DNA from: JASEHD01 sp964471945
Lineage (GTDB): Bacteria; Bacteroidota; Ignavibacteria; UBA10030; SZUA-254
Reading direction: 5' to 3'
NCBI GenBank assembly: GCA_964471945.1
Contig: CAYYIJ010000004.1
Location: 1 to 49,402 of the forward strand
Length of the DNA stretch: 49,402 nucleotides
Under the pieces are notes generated by a model. It was not told the DNA's origin, ran no database searches, and was given only the letters and a program-made list of their open reading frames with translations. How positions within the stretch are numbered: position 1 is the stretch's first letter; each line of letters starts with the position of its first letter. A program made the position numbers and the translations under genes. This document shows positions 25,457 to 34,170 of this stretch, one piece after another.

Positions 25457-26700
25457 TTTTTCATTCCTCTGATTGTATATTTTTGGGGTAGGGCAGTTCG
25501 TTTATCCGGCAAACTTATGACAGGAAAATTAATAACAATAAATCTGTATGCAAGAACCAACAGCGCTATAAATCCTACAGTTACAGAAATTTCACCCAAT
25601 GATGGAAAATATGATTCGGTTGAATAAGGTGGCGTATAAGCAACAATAAAATTATTTATTCTATTTAACAATACTCCGAACACAACAAGTGCCGATGCCG
25701 TAAAAAGAAGGGGAGGTGATTTTAAAACTTTTGGTGATAAGAACATTCTTAATGGAATAATTATACCCAGGAGAAGTTCAATTGAAAACATTACGCTTAT
25801 GGTATTAAATTCGCTTAAATAAACAAAGGTTTCTCTGATAACCATATCGCCAATTTTAAAAGCAAGATATATTCCTAGCAATGGTGCGATCATCGAACCT
25901 AATCTTGAAAGAATATGCATTTCTGGTTTTAACTTAAGCGAGCGTGAAGTTATCAATGATTCAAATATCACCATAGGAAAACCAACACTTATAGCAGATA
26001 ATAAAAACAAAAGGGGTAAGATTGGTGTTTGCCATAATGGATGCATTTTAGATCCTGCGATTATCATCAAGGTACCGAGTGATGATTGATGAAGAGTCGA
26101 AAGAACGACTCCCGCAATGATAAATATGAACATTATTTTTGAAAGTCCGCGATCGAGTAATCTCAATATTTTATCAACAATTGAGTTAAAACCAGCCAAT
26201 AATCCGGGGAGATTAACTTTTCCGATAAATCTGTCTGTAACAATCGGAAGAAATTCAATGTAGAGAACAGTCATATATATCATAACGCAGATGCCGACTT
26301 CAAACAAAGCCGAGTTTCCATTCCACATTATTAATGGATGCCAAATGTAATACCATCTTCCAATATCGACAAAAACACCTATTGCAACAAACGTATACCC
26401 GAGCATAGCAGTCAACAATGCCGGACGCACAATGGGATGATATTTTTCTCTGTGTATAATATGCCCTAGTGCGGCGGTTGTAAATCCTCCCGCCGCTAAA
26501 GCAACTCCGGCAGCAACATCAACCCCAATCCATAATCCCCAGGGATATTGATTGTTAAGATTAGTAACCGCACCTAAACCGAAGAAAAACCTTCCTACAA
26601 GGAAAATTAAGCCGTTCAGAGCAATTATGATGAGTGCGTAAACGCCGGGTGTAAAAAATTTATGTTTAATCGGTACGCCATTAACTAATCCGTGGCTCAT
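25453..26700 (-). CDS. NrfD/HybB-family quinone-binding membrane subunit
   Basis: The protein of 415 residues from MSHGLVNGVPIKHKFF has about ten membrane spans and the family features WGLWIGVDVAAGVALAAGGFTTAALGHI (in pieces), HPLIMWNGNSALFEVG and a central HQSSLGTLMII. Subunits of this kind bind menaquinone and have no cofactor of their own. The start at 26700 is preferred to longer versions because GGAGGGG lies 8 bases upstream and the ATG overlaps the stop of the FeS gene (ATGA). It is the membrane anchor of the complex with the FeS and 13-haem subunits. Confidence 0.85.
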   Translation of the reverse strand: MSHGLVNGVPIKHKFFTPGVYALIIIALNGLIFLVGRFFFGLGAVTNLNNQYPWGLWIGVDVAAGVALAAGGFTTAALGHIIHREKYHPIVRPALLTAMLGYTFVAIGVFVDIGRWYYIWHPLIMWNGNSALFEVGICVMIYMTVLYIEFLPIVTDRFIGKVNLPGLLAGFNSIVDKILRLLDRGLSKIMFIFIIAGVVLSTLHQSSLGTLMIIAGSKMHPLWQTPILPLLFLLSAISVGFPMVIFESLITSRSLKLKPEMHILSRLGSMIAPLLGIYLAFKIGDMVIRETFVYLSEFNTISVMFSIELLLGIIIPLRMFLSPKVLKSPPLLFTASALVVFGVLLNRINNFIVAYTPPYSTESYFPSLGEISVTVGFIALLVLAYRFIVINFPVISLPDKRTALPQKYTIRGMKK

Positions 26701-27605
26701 ATTTTCCCCTCCTCTCCTAATTCTTTCCGACGTTTTGCAATCCACATAATTCCGCTCAGCAATGCATAGAACAAAACCGGCGGAACGAAGTATGCGAAAA
26801 TTCCATGCTGGATCGATTCGGAAACACCAGGGGCTGGATTTTTTCCCAAATCAGGGAAATCAAGCTCTTTAAAATCTTTAGAAGCAAGGTACATCCATGA
26901 AGTGCCTCCCACCTCATATTCACCGAAAATATGATTAACATAACGATTAGGATTTCTTTTGATACGGTTATGTGCAACTTTAATTAGTCTTGTTCTTGGT
27001 CCATATGTAAGTGCTTCAACCGGGCAAATGTCAACACAAGCGGGAAGTTTTCCATCTTTTGTTCTGTCGAAACAAAAATCGCATTTCATAATTAATGGAT
27101 TAATTGCTTTGTCGTACTCGAATGCTGGAATCTGGAATGGACATGCAGCCATACAATAACGGCAACCGATGCACATATCCGTATCCCAGATAACTGAACC
27201 GTTTTCTTGTTTAGAAAATGCACCCACTATACATGCAGATACACAAGCCGGATGATCGCAATGCATGCACTGTACTTTCACATCAACGGGAATATTTGAA
27301 TATTTACCGTGAGGATATTCATTGACAACTGTAAGTGCTGTATGATCGGGCCTCCTTTTTGTTTTAAGAACTTGCCTATCTTCATACGAGTCTAAATTGC
27401 CGCAATCCAAATTATGAGCTTCTTTGCATGCCCACTCACAATTTCGACAGCCGACACAAACCGTTGTATCAACTAAAACTCCCATCCTGTCTTCTGATAA
27501 AATATTCTTAGGTCCCGATTTTGAAGTTGATGTTGAAATTCCTGTCGCTACAGATCCGACTGCTATAGATATTTTAAGAAAATCGCGACGATTTGTAACA
27601 GACAT
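26697..27605 (-). CDS. HybA-like Tat-exported four-cluster iron-sulfur subunit
   Basis: This protein of 302 residues begins MSVTNRRDFLKISIAVGSVA, a Tat signal with the RRxFLK motif. It has four [4Fe-4S] motifs: CVGCRNCEWACKEAH, CMHCDHPACVSAC, CIGCRYCMAACPF and CDFCFDR...CVDICPV. A C-terminal membrane span (FVPPVLFYALLSGIMWIA) ties it to the outer face of the inner membrane. It passes electrons between the NrfD-type subunit and the 13-haem cytochrome. The start at 27605 is chosen because the Tat motif begins there; the longer frame to 27653 runs into the repeat element at 27630. Confidence 0.85.
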   Translation of the reverse strand: MSVTNRRDFLKISIAVGSVATGISTSTSKSGPKNILSEDRMGVLVDTTVCVGCRNCEWACKEAHNLDCGNLDSYEDRQVLKTKRRPDHTALTVVNEYPHGKYSNIPVDVKVQCMHCDHPACVSACIVGAFSKQENGSVIWDTDMCIGCRYCMAACPFQIPAFEYDKAINPLIMKCDFCFDRTKDGKLPACVDICPVEALTYGPRTRLIKVAHNRIKRNPNRYVNHIFGEYEVGGTSWMYLASKDFKELDFPDLGKNPAPGVSESIQHGIFAYFVPPVLFYALLSGIMWIAKRRKELGEEGKI

Positions 27606-27629
27606 TATCAATCTTTCAAATAATAATAA

Positions 27630-27787
27630 GAAACTTCTGAAAAATCCCTCCATTTGTCACCCTGAACGCCCGCCTGCCAAAGTCGGCCATGGTGGACGGC
27701 GGGCAGGAATTGAAGGGTCTCAAATTCTTTGGAATCGAGATGTTGCGCTTCGCTCAACATGACAAAAAAGAATAATTCAGAAGTTTC
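27630..27787. repeat. Terminal-inverted-repeat intergenic element, copy A (158 bp)
   Basis: It starts with GAAACTTCTGAAAAAT and ends with ATTCAGAAGTTTC, the same terminal inverted repeats as copies at 35587 and 49202. The interior holds a GC-rich palindrome (27668-27708, CGCCCGCCTGCC...GGCGGGCAGG) and GTCACCCTGAA...AGGGTCT. It has no coding capacity and lies 25 bases upstream of the FeS gene start, possibly within its leader or promoter. The rest of the gap to 28022 is AT-rich with nothing recognised. Confidence 0.75.
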
Positions 27788-28021
27788 AATAAGATATTCC
27801 AACAACAATTTTAAATGACTACCTTTTGTAATCTAAAATTATGCCATTAAGATGAAAAAGTATAAAACTGTTGATTACATTTAGATTTGTAGGTTTTAAA
27901 ATTAACTTTGTAGGATTCTCACTTTACCAGAATTCTCAATACTGACAATTTAATTTTAAACAGTGATAAATAAAACCCCCAGTACAGAATGAATTCCATC
28001 AGCTTCTTATGTAGTATTAAT

Positions 28022-28576
28022 TTATATTTTTTCAAAATTATCAATTGGTACTTTGCATGTTGGGCAAGCATCTATCTTTTCAGTTGTTAATATATAACCG
28101 CATCCTCTGCACACTGCATATTTCAGTATTGGCATATCTTTTCCTTTATCAATCGCATATCTTAACAATTCAGCATGTTTGCTATCGGCATCCTGGGTTT
28201 GTCGGAACACTTCTATAGCTTCCGTTTGTTTCTCTATTTCGGCACACCGAAGCATATTTGCATACATAGTACCATACTCGATCTCTTCCATGCTCAACGC
28301 CATTTTCAATGTCTGAAATATTGTGCCAATGGGAATATTTTTCATTTTATCTTTCTTTGCCCGTTCTGTAAATGCATTGTACATCTTCAGCCGATTCATC
28401 TCTTTGGCGTATGCCGTCTGTAAGTTCTCGATTGTAATAGCTGGTTTAGCATCAATCTTCTTCTCGCCGGATTTTTGACACCCCGATAGTAGCAAAATGA
28501 AAACAAGAATTGTATTAAATTGCAGAAGAAATTGAAGGTTGGTTTTAGCAACTAAACTGGTTTGATAGATGTTCAT
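28022..28576 (-). CDS. Rubrerythrin-like lipoprotein with rubredoxin-type zinc/iron ribbon
   Basis: The 184-residue protein starts with a hydrophobic signal ending in LLLSGC, a lipobox (Cys at about 33), so it should be a lipoprotein, whereas rubrerythrins are normally cytoplasmic. A helical ferritin-like domain follows (ENLQTAYAKEMNRLKMY; SMEEIEYGTMYANML; TQDADSKHAELLRYA), then a C-terminal ribbon CRGCGYILTTEK...CPTCKVP. Several usual di-iron ligands are altered: the second-helix ExxH is not evident. Enzyme activity against peroxide is therefore uncertain. It ends the oxygen-defence gene run on this strand but is 395 bases from cydB. Confidence 0.7.
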   Translation of the reverse strand: MNIYQTSLVAKTNLQFLLQFNTILVFILLLSGCQKSGEKKIDAKPAITIENLQTAYAKEMNRLKMYNAFTERAKKDKMKNIPIGTIFQTLKMALSMEEIEYGTMYANMLRCAEIEKQTEAIEVFRQTQDADSKHAELLRYAIDKGKDMPILKYAVCRGCGYILTTEKIDACPTCKVPIDNFEKI

Positions 28577-28618
28577 ACGCCTTTCGTCCTTTCTTGAAAT
28601 TGTATGAAATAATCGAAT

Positions 28619-28971
28619 TTAGCTGATTATCAGGTCTTGTATTTTGATTCCATGACCACTAATAAAATACGAAGCTGTTTTGAGAATATCAACTGATACT
28701 TCAACTCCTATGGTAACCGGGATTTGATTTGCCGCAGATTATAAACCGCGAGCCCTATGAGTTCCAAGAACAATTAAGTTAATCTGATATTCTAGTGTAA
28801 CACGGACAATTGCATTTTCCGGCTGGATGTCTTTATCTACCGAGTGTTCGTTTACGATTTCATCAGTGTTCGGATGATATTAGTTCAGCCAAATGAAGAA
28901 GTGAATTGAATTGCTTCAATCGATGCCGATGAAAAATCTGTAGGGCAAAGTATTCGTTCGAATTTATACAT
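28619..28971 (-). pseudogene. Decayed universal stress protein gene
   Basis: The ATG at 28971 overlaps the cydB stop and opens MYKFERILCPTDFSSASIEA, the standard start of a UspA-family protein, but a stop comes after 28 codons. Further on, in another frame, appear ENAIVRVTLEYQINLIVLGTHRARGL, the USP core with the LIVLGTH motif, then a stop and a less clear tail to 28619. The protein is broken by at least one frameshift, one stop and a deletion, so it is a remnant of the last gene of the cydAB operon. Confidence 0.7.
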
Positions 28972-30017
28972 TAATATCCATTCTCTACTTTCGATGGGTA
29001 AATTTTTCCACGAATAGAGTGGTAAACATAAATAAAATATCCTGCCACTAAAATCATTCCCAAAATCCACCAAACAATGCCAACGCTCAATCCGTATTCA
29101 TGTGTAGCAGCATTATAGATAGTGATTGAACGTTCAGGATTGGTCAATGAAGTAAGCAGTGTGGGGAATAAGCTGAATGCTGTTCCGGCGAGCATCGCCC
29201 CAATAAAAATTGTAGAAGAAATAAATGCCTTTACATCTTTCCCTCGATTCACAAAAAACAACATACCAATCAGACCAGATGCGCCAATGATTGGGAGAAT
29301 AAATCCAAATGGATATTCTAAATAATTATTCCAAAATTCGGGTCGGATAGATGATATAGCAAAAATAGCAGCGATAGATGTAATTAGCACACCCCACCAT
29401 GATTTTTTTGCAATCGATCGAGAGCGTAACTGGATATCGCTAACTGTTTTCATAGCAACATAATTTGCCCCATGAGTCGTCAAAGTGAAAAATGCAACAA
29501 GCCCCATAATAACTGTAAACCAGTCAAGAACACCGATTTCCTTGCCGATCGTGAAAGTTGTCCACATTGGTAAAAAGAAATATCCTTCCTGATTTAGCGG
29601 TACACCGCGAATTATGTTTCCCAATGCTGCTCCAAAAAATATTGCAAGCAATATGCTTGAGATTGAAAATGCATTGTCCCAGAAAGATTTCCAGATCGAA
29701 TTATTTATCTGATGTCGAAACTCAATTCCTAGTGCACGAAAGATTAATAACCAAAGCACGATCATTAATGGGATATACAATCCACTAAAAGTAGAAGCGT
29801 ACAGTTTTGGGAATGCGAAGTAAAGTGTGCCACCAGCAGCTAACAGCCACACTTCATTCCCGTCCCAAACAGGTCCAATTGTGCGAATAGACAAATTACG
29901 CTCGGCTTCTGTTTTTCCAATCAAACGATGTATGATTCCTACACCAATGTCAAAACCATCGAGTATAACATACATCGCCAACATGAACGAAACAATTATA
30001 AACCATAATATTTCCAT
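28971..30017 (-). CDS. cydB: Cytochrome bd quinol oxidase subunit II
   Basis: CydB pairs with CydA to form the membrane quinol oxidase that reduces O2 to water with very high affinity. The 348 residues hold eight to nine membrane spans and the conserved start WFIIVSFMLAMYVILDGFDIGVG followed by GPVWDGNEVWLL (given here in parts of the family signature). It starts 12 bases after the cydA stop. No small CydX gene is seen after it; instead a broken universal stress protein gene overlaps its stop. Confidence 0.92.
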   Translation of the reverse strand: MEILWFIIVSFMLAMYVILDGFDIGVGIIHRLIGKTEAERNLSIRTIGPVWDGNEVWLLAAGGTLYFAFPKLYASTFSGLYIPLMIVLWLLIFRALGIEFRHQINNSIWKSFWDNAFSISSILLAIFFGAALGNIIRGVPLNQEGYFFLPMWTTFTIGKEIGVLDWFTVIMGLVAFFTLTTHGANYVAMKTVSDIQLRSRSIAKKSWWGVLITSIAAIFAISSIRPEFWNNYLEYPFGFILPIIGASGLIGMLFFVNRGKDVKAFISSTIFIGAMLAGTAFSLFPTLLTSLTNPERSITIYNAATHEYGLSVGIVWWILGMILVAGYFIYVYHSIRGKIYPSKVENGY

Positions 30018-30029
30018 TGTTCACCTCTC

Positions 30030-31373
30030 TTAATGTGAATTTAGTCCGCCGGAGGCGGATTGTTCAGGACCTTTTTTGATTACTTTGCCAATGAGTATCA
30101 AAAATAGTAATCCAAGAATTATATAAATACTTATGAAGCCAATTAGACTAAATAATCCGCTGCTTGCTGAGACAGTGGGCGATATTCCCTCGCTTGTCCG
30201 CATTAATCCGTACACTAACCACGGCTGCCTTCCTACTTCAGCGGTAATCCAGCCGGCCGTATTTGCGATATAAGGAAGTGGAAAGCTGAACAGTAAAATC
30301 CACAAAGCCCACTGTGTATCGAACAATTTCTTTTTCCAGAGAAGAAATATTGATAGAAGTGTAACGCTGATGAAAAGCATTCCCAAGTTAATCATTATGT
30401 GATAACTATAAAATACCAGCGGGATATTATCGGGCCATTGGTCGCGAGAGAATGCATCCAATCCTTTTACTTCAGCATTAAAATCATAATGAGTTAAAAA
30501 ACTTAAAAGCTTAGGAATATGGATTACATAATCGATTTTAAGTTCCTCCATATTTGGTATGCCGAACAAAATCATATCTGCTCCTTTTGTTGTCTCGAAT
30601 AATCCCTCCATCGCAGCAAGTTTGATTGGCTGATGCTTTGCAACGTTTTTTGATTCCAAATCACCAGTCGGAAATAACATTATAATTGATGAAACGACCC
30701 CCGTTATCAAGCCAACTCGGATAAAAGTTTTACCGTATTCGATATCTCTTTTTGCAAGGAGATAATAAGCACCGACAGACATCATCACAAATGCAGCTGT
30801 AACAACAGCTCCCACCATGGTGTGAGCATACTGAGATAATGCCCAAGGATTTAAAAGAAGCTTCCAGAAACTTGTGAGATAAACCGAGCCGTCTGGTGCG
30901 AACGCATAGCCGACCGGATACTGCATCCATGCGCCAGTAGCGATAATGAAATATCCCGAAAGCCATGAACCTAAAAATATTAAAACGGCAGTGATGAAAT
31001 GTCCCTTTTGCCCCAACTTCTTTTCGCCGAATAAAAATAATCCGAGGAAACTTGATTCAAGGAAAAAAGCAAACAGACCTTCCATGGCAAGTGTTTGTCC
31101 AATTACGCCGCCGGCAAAGGTTGAGAACTTTGCCCAGTTTGTTCCGAACTGAAATTCCATCGGAATACCGGTTACAACCCCTACCACAAAATTTATCCCA
31201 AATATCTTTGCCCAAAAACGTGCCGAGTTGTTATAATGCTCGCTCTTTTTTTTGATGGCAAGATACTTGAGGATAACAATAAGCAATGCCAATCCCATCG
31301 TTAACTGTGGGAAGAGGTAATGAAAAGAGATTGTAAATGCGAATTGAAGTCTGTTTATTAATAACGCATCCAT
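30030..31373 (-). CDS. cydA: Cytochrome bd quinol oxidase subunit I
   Basis: CydA binds the three haems b558, b595 and d. The 447-residue protein has RLQFAFTISFHYLFPQLTMG (axial His at residue 18), SAxxPxxxxxxY-like membrane segments, a short Q loop with KHQPIKLAAMEGLFET, and GWITAEVGRQPWLVYGLMRT near the C-terminus, which is the family's best motif. The short Q loop is the form of many anaerobes. The gene lies in the run with OsmC and the ECF factor, so it probably serves oxygen removal more than growth by respiration. Confidence 0.92.
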   Translation of the reverse strand: MDALLINRLQFAFTISFHYLFPQLTMGLALLIVILKYLAIKKKSEHYNNSARFWAKIFGINFVVGVVTGIPMEFQFGTNWAKFSTFAGGVIGQTLAMEGLFAFFLESSFLGLFLFGEKKLGQKGHFITAVLIFLGSWLSGYFIIATGAWMQYPVGYAFAPDGSVYLTSFWKLLLNPWALSQYAHTMVGAVVTAAFVMMSVGAYYLLAKRDIEYGKTFIRVGLITGVVSSIIMLFPTGDLESKNVAKHQPIKLAAMEGLFETTKGADMILFGIPNMEELKIDYVIHIPKLLSFLTHYDFNAEVKGLDAFSRDQWPDNIPLVFYSYHIMINLGMLFISVTLLSIFLLWKKKLFDTQWALWILLFSFPLPYIANTAGWITAEVGRQPWLVYGLMRTSEGISPTVSASSGLFSLIGFISIYIILGLLFLILIGKVIKKGPEQSASGGLNSH

Positions 31374-31416
31374 AGAATTATTTCCTATACACTGATTGAT
31401 TTTGCATGTAAGATTT

Positions 31417-32610
31417 TTACGTAATTTTATTTAGTGCCTGATCGATGTCCTCTTTTATATCTGTGAAATCCTCACATCCAACGGCGATTCGGACAAGCTC
31501 GTCGGCAATGCCGGATTTTTCACGTTCTATTTTCGACATTGAGGCATGTGTCATTGAGGCCGGATGTTCAATCAGCGAATCAACTCCACCAAGCGAGACT
31601 GCGAGTATGAATATTTTTACGTTATTCATAACAATTTTTCCACCCTCGATGCCATTCTTCACACCGATGGCAAGCATCGCACCGAATCCGTCCATCTGCT
31701 TTTTTGCAATCTCGTGTTGAGGATGTTCGGGTAAACCCGGATAGTTGACCCAAGTGACTTTTGGATGAGTTTTCAAGAATTGTGCAAGTTTCATCGCATT
31801 TTCCTGACTTTTTTCCATTCTCAAACCCAGCGTTCGGACACCACGCAGAATGAGCCATGCTTGGTGAGGGTCCATAATCCCCCCGAAAGAGAGGAGGACA
31901 GGACGAATCATTTTATAATAATTTTCATCCTTCATTACAATCATACCGCCAACAACATCACTGTGTCCGTTAATGAATTTAGTAAGACTGTGTACAATAA
32001 TATCCGCTCCATGTTCAAAGGGCCTTTGGAGGTATGGACTGGCGAATGTATTATCAACAACAAGTGGCAGTTTATGTTGATGGGCTATCTCAGCCACACC
32101 TTTGAGGTGGGTGATTTTCATTGTTGGATTTGCAGGTGTTTCGATGTAAACAATCTTCGTATTTAGTCGAATCGCTTTTTTGATATTCTCAAGATTCGAT
32201 GTGTCAACAAAAGATGATTCAACTCCATATTTTGAATAGATCGTTTCAAGCACTACGCGTGATGGTCCGTAGACAGTTTCTGAGCTTACGACGTGTGCAC
32301 CCATATTAAGCAATGCTGTATAAACGGTTGTTATGGCCGCCATACCTGAAGAAGTTGCTAAGCCTTTGTAACCGCCTTCAAGTTCAGTTACGTTTTCTTC
32401 AAGAGCATTGATAGTCGGATTGCCTAACCGTGTATAGATGTAACCGGATTTTTCTCCAGAGAACCTGGCCGCGCCATCATCGGCACTGGGAAATGCGAAA
32501 GTTGAGCTTTGGAAAATTGGTACCGACACTTCACCCAGCTCGGTGAATTTTGGATTACCTGCGTGAATTGCTTTCGTTGATTTACCCATCGACTGTTTGA
32601 TGATTGCCAT
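31417..32610 (-). CDS. PLP-dependent trans-sulfuration enzyme (methionine gamma-lyase or cystathionine gamma-lyase/synthase)
   Basis: The 397-residue protein belongs to the Cys/Met metabolism PLP family. PLP contacts include YIYTRLGNPT, SSGMAAITT, DNTFASPYLQRP and the Schiff-base lysine in HSLTKFINGHSDVVGG. C-terminal SLGGVDSLIEHPASMTHASM supports the gamma-lyase/synthase group. In methionine gamma-lyase the loop after the YG of VYGPS usually has cysteine; here it is proline, so cystathionine gamma-lyase or synthase, or a broader lyase, is equally possible. Its setting in an oxidative-stress operon suggests sulfur recycling or H2S production. Confidence 0.8.
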   Translation of the reverse strand: MAIIKQSMGKSTKAIHAGNPKFTELGEVSVPIFQSSTFAFPSADDGAARFSGEKSGYIYTRLGNPTINALEENVTELEGGYKGLATSSGMAAITTVYTALLNMGAHVVSSETVYGPSRVVLETIYSKYGVESSFVDTSNLENIKKAIRLNTKIVYIETPANPTMKITHLKGVAEIAHQHKLPLVVDNTFASPYLQRPFEHGADIIVHSLTKFINGHSDVVGGMIVMKDENYYKMIRPVLLSFGGIMDPHQAWLILRGVRTLGLRMEKSQENAMKLAQFLKTHPKVTWVNYPGLPEHPQHEIAKKQMDGFGAMLAIGVKNGIEGGKIVMNNVKIFILAVSLGGVDSLIEHPASMTHASMSKIEREKSGIADELVRIAVGCEDFTDIKEDIDQALNKIT

Positions 32611-32666
32611 CGTTTTTTCCTTGATTTGATAATTATAATAAAAGATGATAAAACTAAAAAATATTT

Positions 32667-33107
32667 TTACATCGAGGGTGTTGTGGTACTCTTGATCCGA
32701 TAAGAATGCGTTATTTTAACACCCGGCTTTAACATCGCTGACACCGCACAATACTTTGAAGTTGAGAGCTCGATCGCACGCTCAACATCTTCCTTATTGA
32801 TTCCGTTACCATAGAAAACGTATTCAACATGGAGTTCTATGAAAACCTGTGGATGTTCCTCGCGAATATTGCCACTTACTCGGATTTCGACATTCTCTAT
32901 TGGGGCTTTCCTTTTTGCAAGGATTGGAATAACATCCATTGCAGTGCAGCCACCAAGCGCGAACATTAAAAGTTCTTTCGGGCTTGAGCCAGCAAGACTG
33001 CCGCCGAATTTATCGCTGCCATCCATTATGACCCAGTGATTTGAATCCGATTTTGCTGCCAAAGTTATCCCTTCTACTTGTTTGATGATTGCACGTTTAG
33101 TCGCCAT
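32667..33107 (-). CDS. OsmC/Ohr-family protein
   Basis: OsmC-type proteins remove organic hydroperoxides with a pair of cysteines. The 146-residue protein has the usual fold marks: SSPKELLMFALGGCTAMDV with the first cysteine and LSTSKYCAVSAMLKPG with the second. Length is typical. It follows the anti-sigma gene after 12 bases, which puts it directly under the ECF sigma factor and supports a role in oxidative defence. Confidence 0.85.
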   Translation of the reverse strand: MATKRAIIKQVEGITLAAKSDSNHWVIMDGSDKFGGSLAGSSPKELLMFALGGCTAMDVIPILAKRKAPIENVEIRVSGNIREEHPQVFIELHVEYVFYGNGINKEDVERAIELSTSKYCAVSAMLKPGVKITHSYRIKSTTTPSM

Positions 33108-33119
33108 GAAATTATCCTT

Positions 33120-33356
33120 TCAAATTTTTAATTTAGTAAGAATTTTATTGGTAGATCCGCGGGGTGCTTTTATTTGCGGGTATGTTTTGTACAATAAAAT
33201 AGTTTTTTTCAAACTATCTAAGTAAGCACTGCAATTCGGGCAGCCATCTAAATGTTTTTTAATTATCCTGCATTTGAGAGAGTTAAAATTCTCATCCAAT
33301 CTATCGCAAATGTAATTGAAAACCTTGCTGCACTTTATGTTTGTATTTTTATTCAT
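33120..33356 (-). CDS. Zinc-binding anti-sigma factor (ZAS-type)
   Basis: This 78-residue protein has the anti-sigma zinc motif KKHLDGCPNC (H-x3-C-x2-C) with an earlier cysteine in helix 1 (IKCSKVFNYICD). It overlaps the sigma gene by four bases (ATGA), the normal sigma/anti-sigma arrangement. It lacks a membrane span, so it is a soluble redox-type anti-sigma like RsrA, where oxidation of the zinc cysteines releases the sigma factor. This fits the operon's oxidative-stress genes. Confidence 0.8.
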   Translation of the reverse strand: MNKNTNIKCSKVFNYICDRLDENFNSLKCRIIKKHLDGCPNCSAYLDSLKKTILLYKTYPQIKAPRGSTNKILTKLKI

Positions 33357-33961
33357 ATCGTCATGTACCGGTTAAGTTGATCGCGAAGGAAAACGCGCGC
33401 CCTGCGTAAACGCGATTTCACAGCAGGGATCGTTAGTTTCAAAATTTTAGCGGTTTCCTCTGCCGATCTTCCTTCAACATCGCGCAATATAAATACGATA
33501 CGGTAATCATCTGGAAGTTTCTGAATAGCGTTATCGAGCAGATATTTCAATTCGTTATTCATGAGTTTGTCTAACGGTGTACTCCTCCACTCTTGGATTA
33601 TATCATTTCGGTTGTGATCGTCGCTACCGTGGGGAAAAGGGGCAGCATCAATAGAGATCGATGCTCCATCTAACTTTGTCTTCCGATTTTTCATTAGACA
33701 ATTATTGGTAACAATACTGTAAAGCCATGTTGTGAATTTCGATCTTTGATCGAACTGATCAAGCTTTCGGTATACATTCACAAAAGTATCTTGCATGGTT
33801 TGGGATGCTTTTTCTTTATTTCTGCAAACCTTGAATGCAAAATTATAAACGAGGTCTTCGTATTTTTGTACAATCTGAGTGAATGCTCGATGATTTCCAC
33901 TACTTGCTTCTTTGAGTAAATTCGGATCTGGCTCAGTATGTTTTGACAAAACGTTTTTCAT
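33353..33961 (-). CDS. ECF sigma factor (RpoE/SigR-like)
   Basis: This 202-residue sigma-70 family protein has region 2 (FTQIVQKYEDLVYNFAFKVC; QDTFVNVYRKLDQFDQRSKF; FTTWLYSIVTNNCL) and region 4 (LPDDYRIVFILRDVEGRSAEE; ILKLTIPAVKSRLRRARVFL). It is followed directly by its anti-sigma factor and then by OsmC, a PLP lyase and cydAB in one direction. It likely controls that whole run. The 209-base gap upstream is shared with the diverging gdhA gene. Confidence 0.9.
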   Translation of the reverse strand: MKNVLSKHTEPDPNLLKEASSGNHRAFTQIVQKYEDLVYNFAFKVCRNKEKASQTMQDTFVNVYRKLDQFDQRSKFTTWLYSIVTNNCLMKNRKTKLDGASISIDAAPFPHGSDDHNRNDIIQEWRSTPLDKLMNNELKYLLDNAIQKLPDDYRIVFILRDVEGRSAEETAKILKLTIPAVKSRLRRARVFLRDQLNRYMTI

Positions 33962-34170
33962 TTTTCCTATTATGCTGAATAAATATAATAAATTCCTAAT
34001 TATGTTTTCTCATTCATGAAATATACTGAAAATAATATTATCAAGGCTGAGATAAAATATGCATCTCAAGCGAAAAAAGATAATTATAACAATCTAGCAC
34101 TTGACATTAAAATGGCATAAATATTGACAATCTTAATAGAGATTTTACGAAAATTAAAAAGGGTTTTTCA

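Noticed and set aside
26701..26745. Longer N-terminus for the NrfD-type subunit
   Set aside because: The start at 26700 has a strong ribosome site (GGAGGGG) and the typical ATGA overlap; the extra residues are from the FeS gene.
27606..27653. Longer N-terminus for the FeS subunit
   Set aside because: The extension enters the terminal-inverted-repeat element and places the Tat motif away from the N-terminus.
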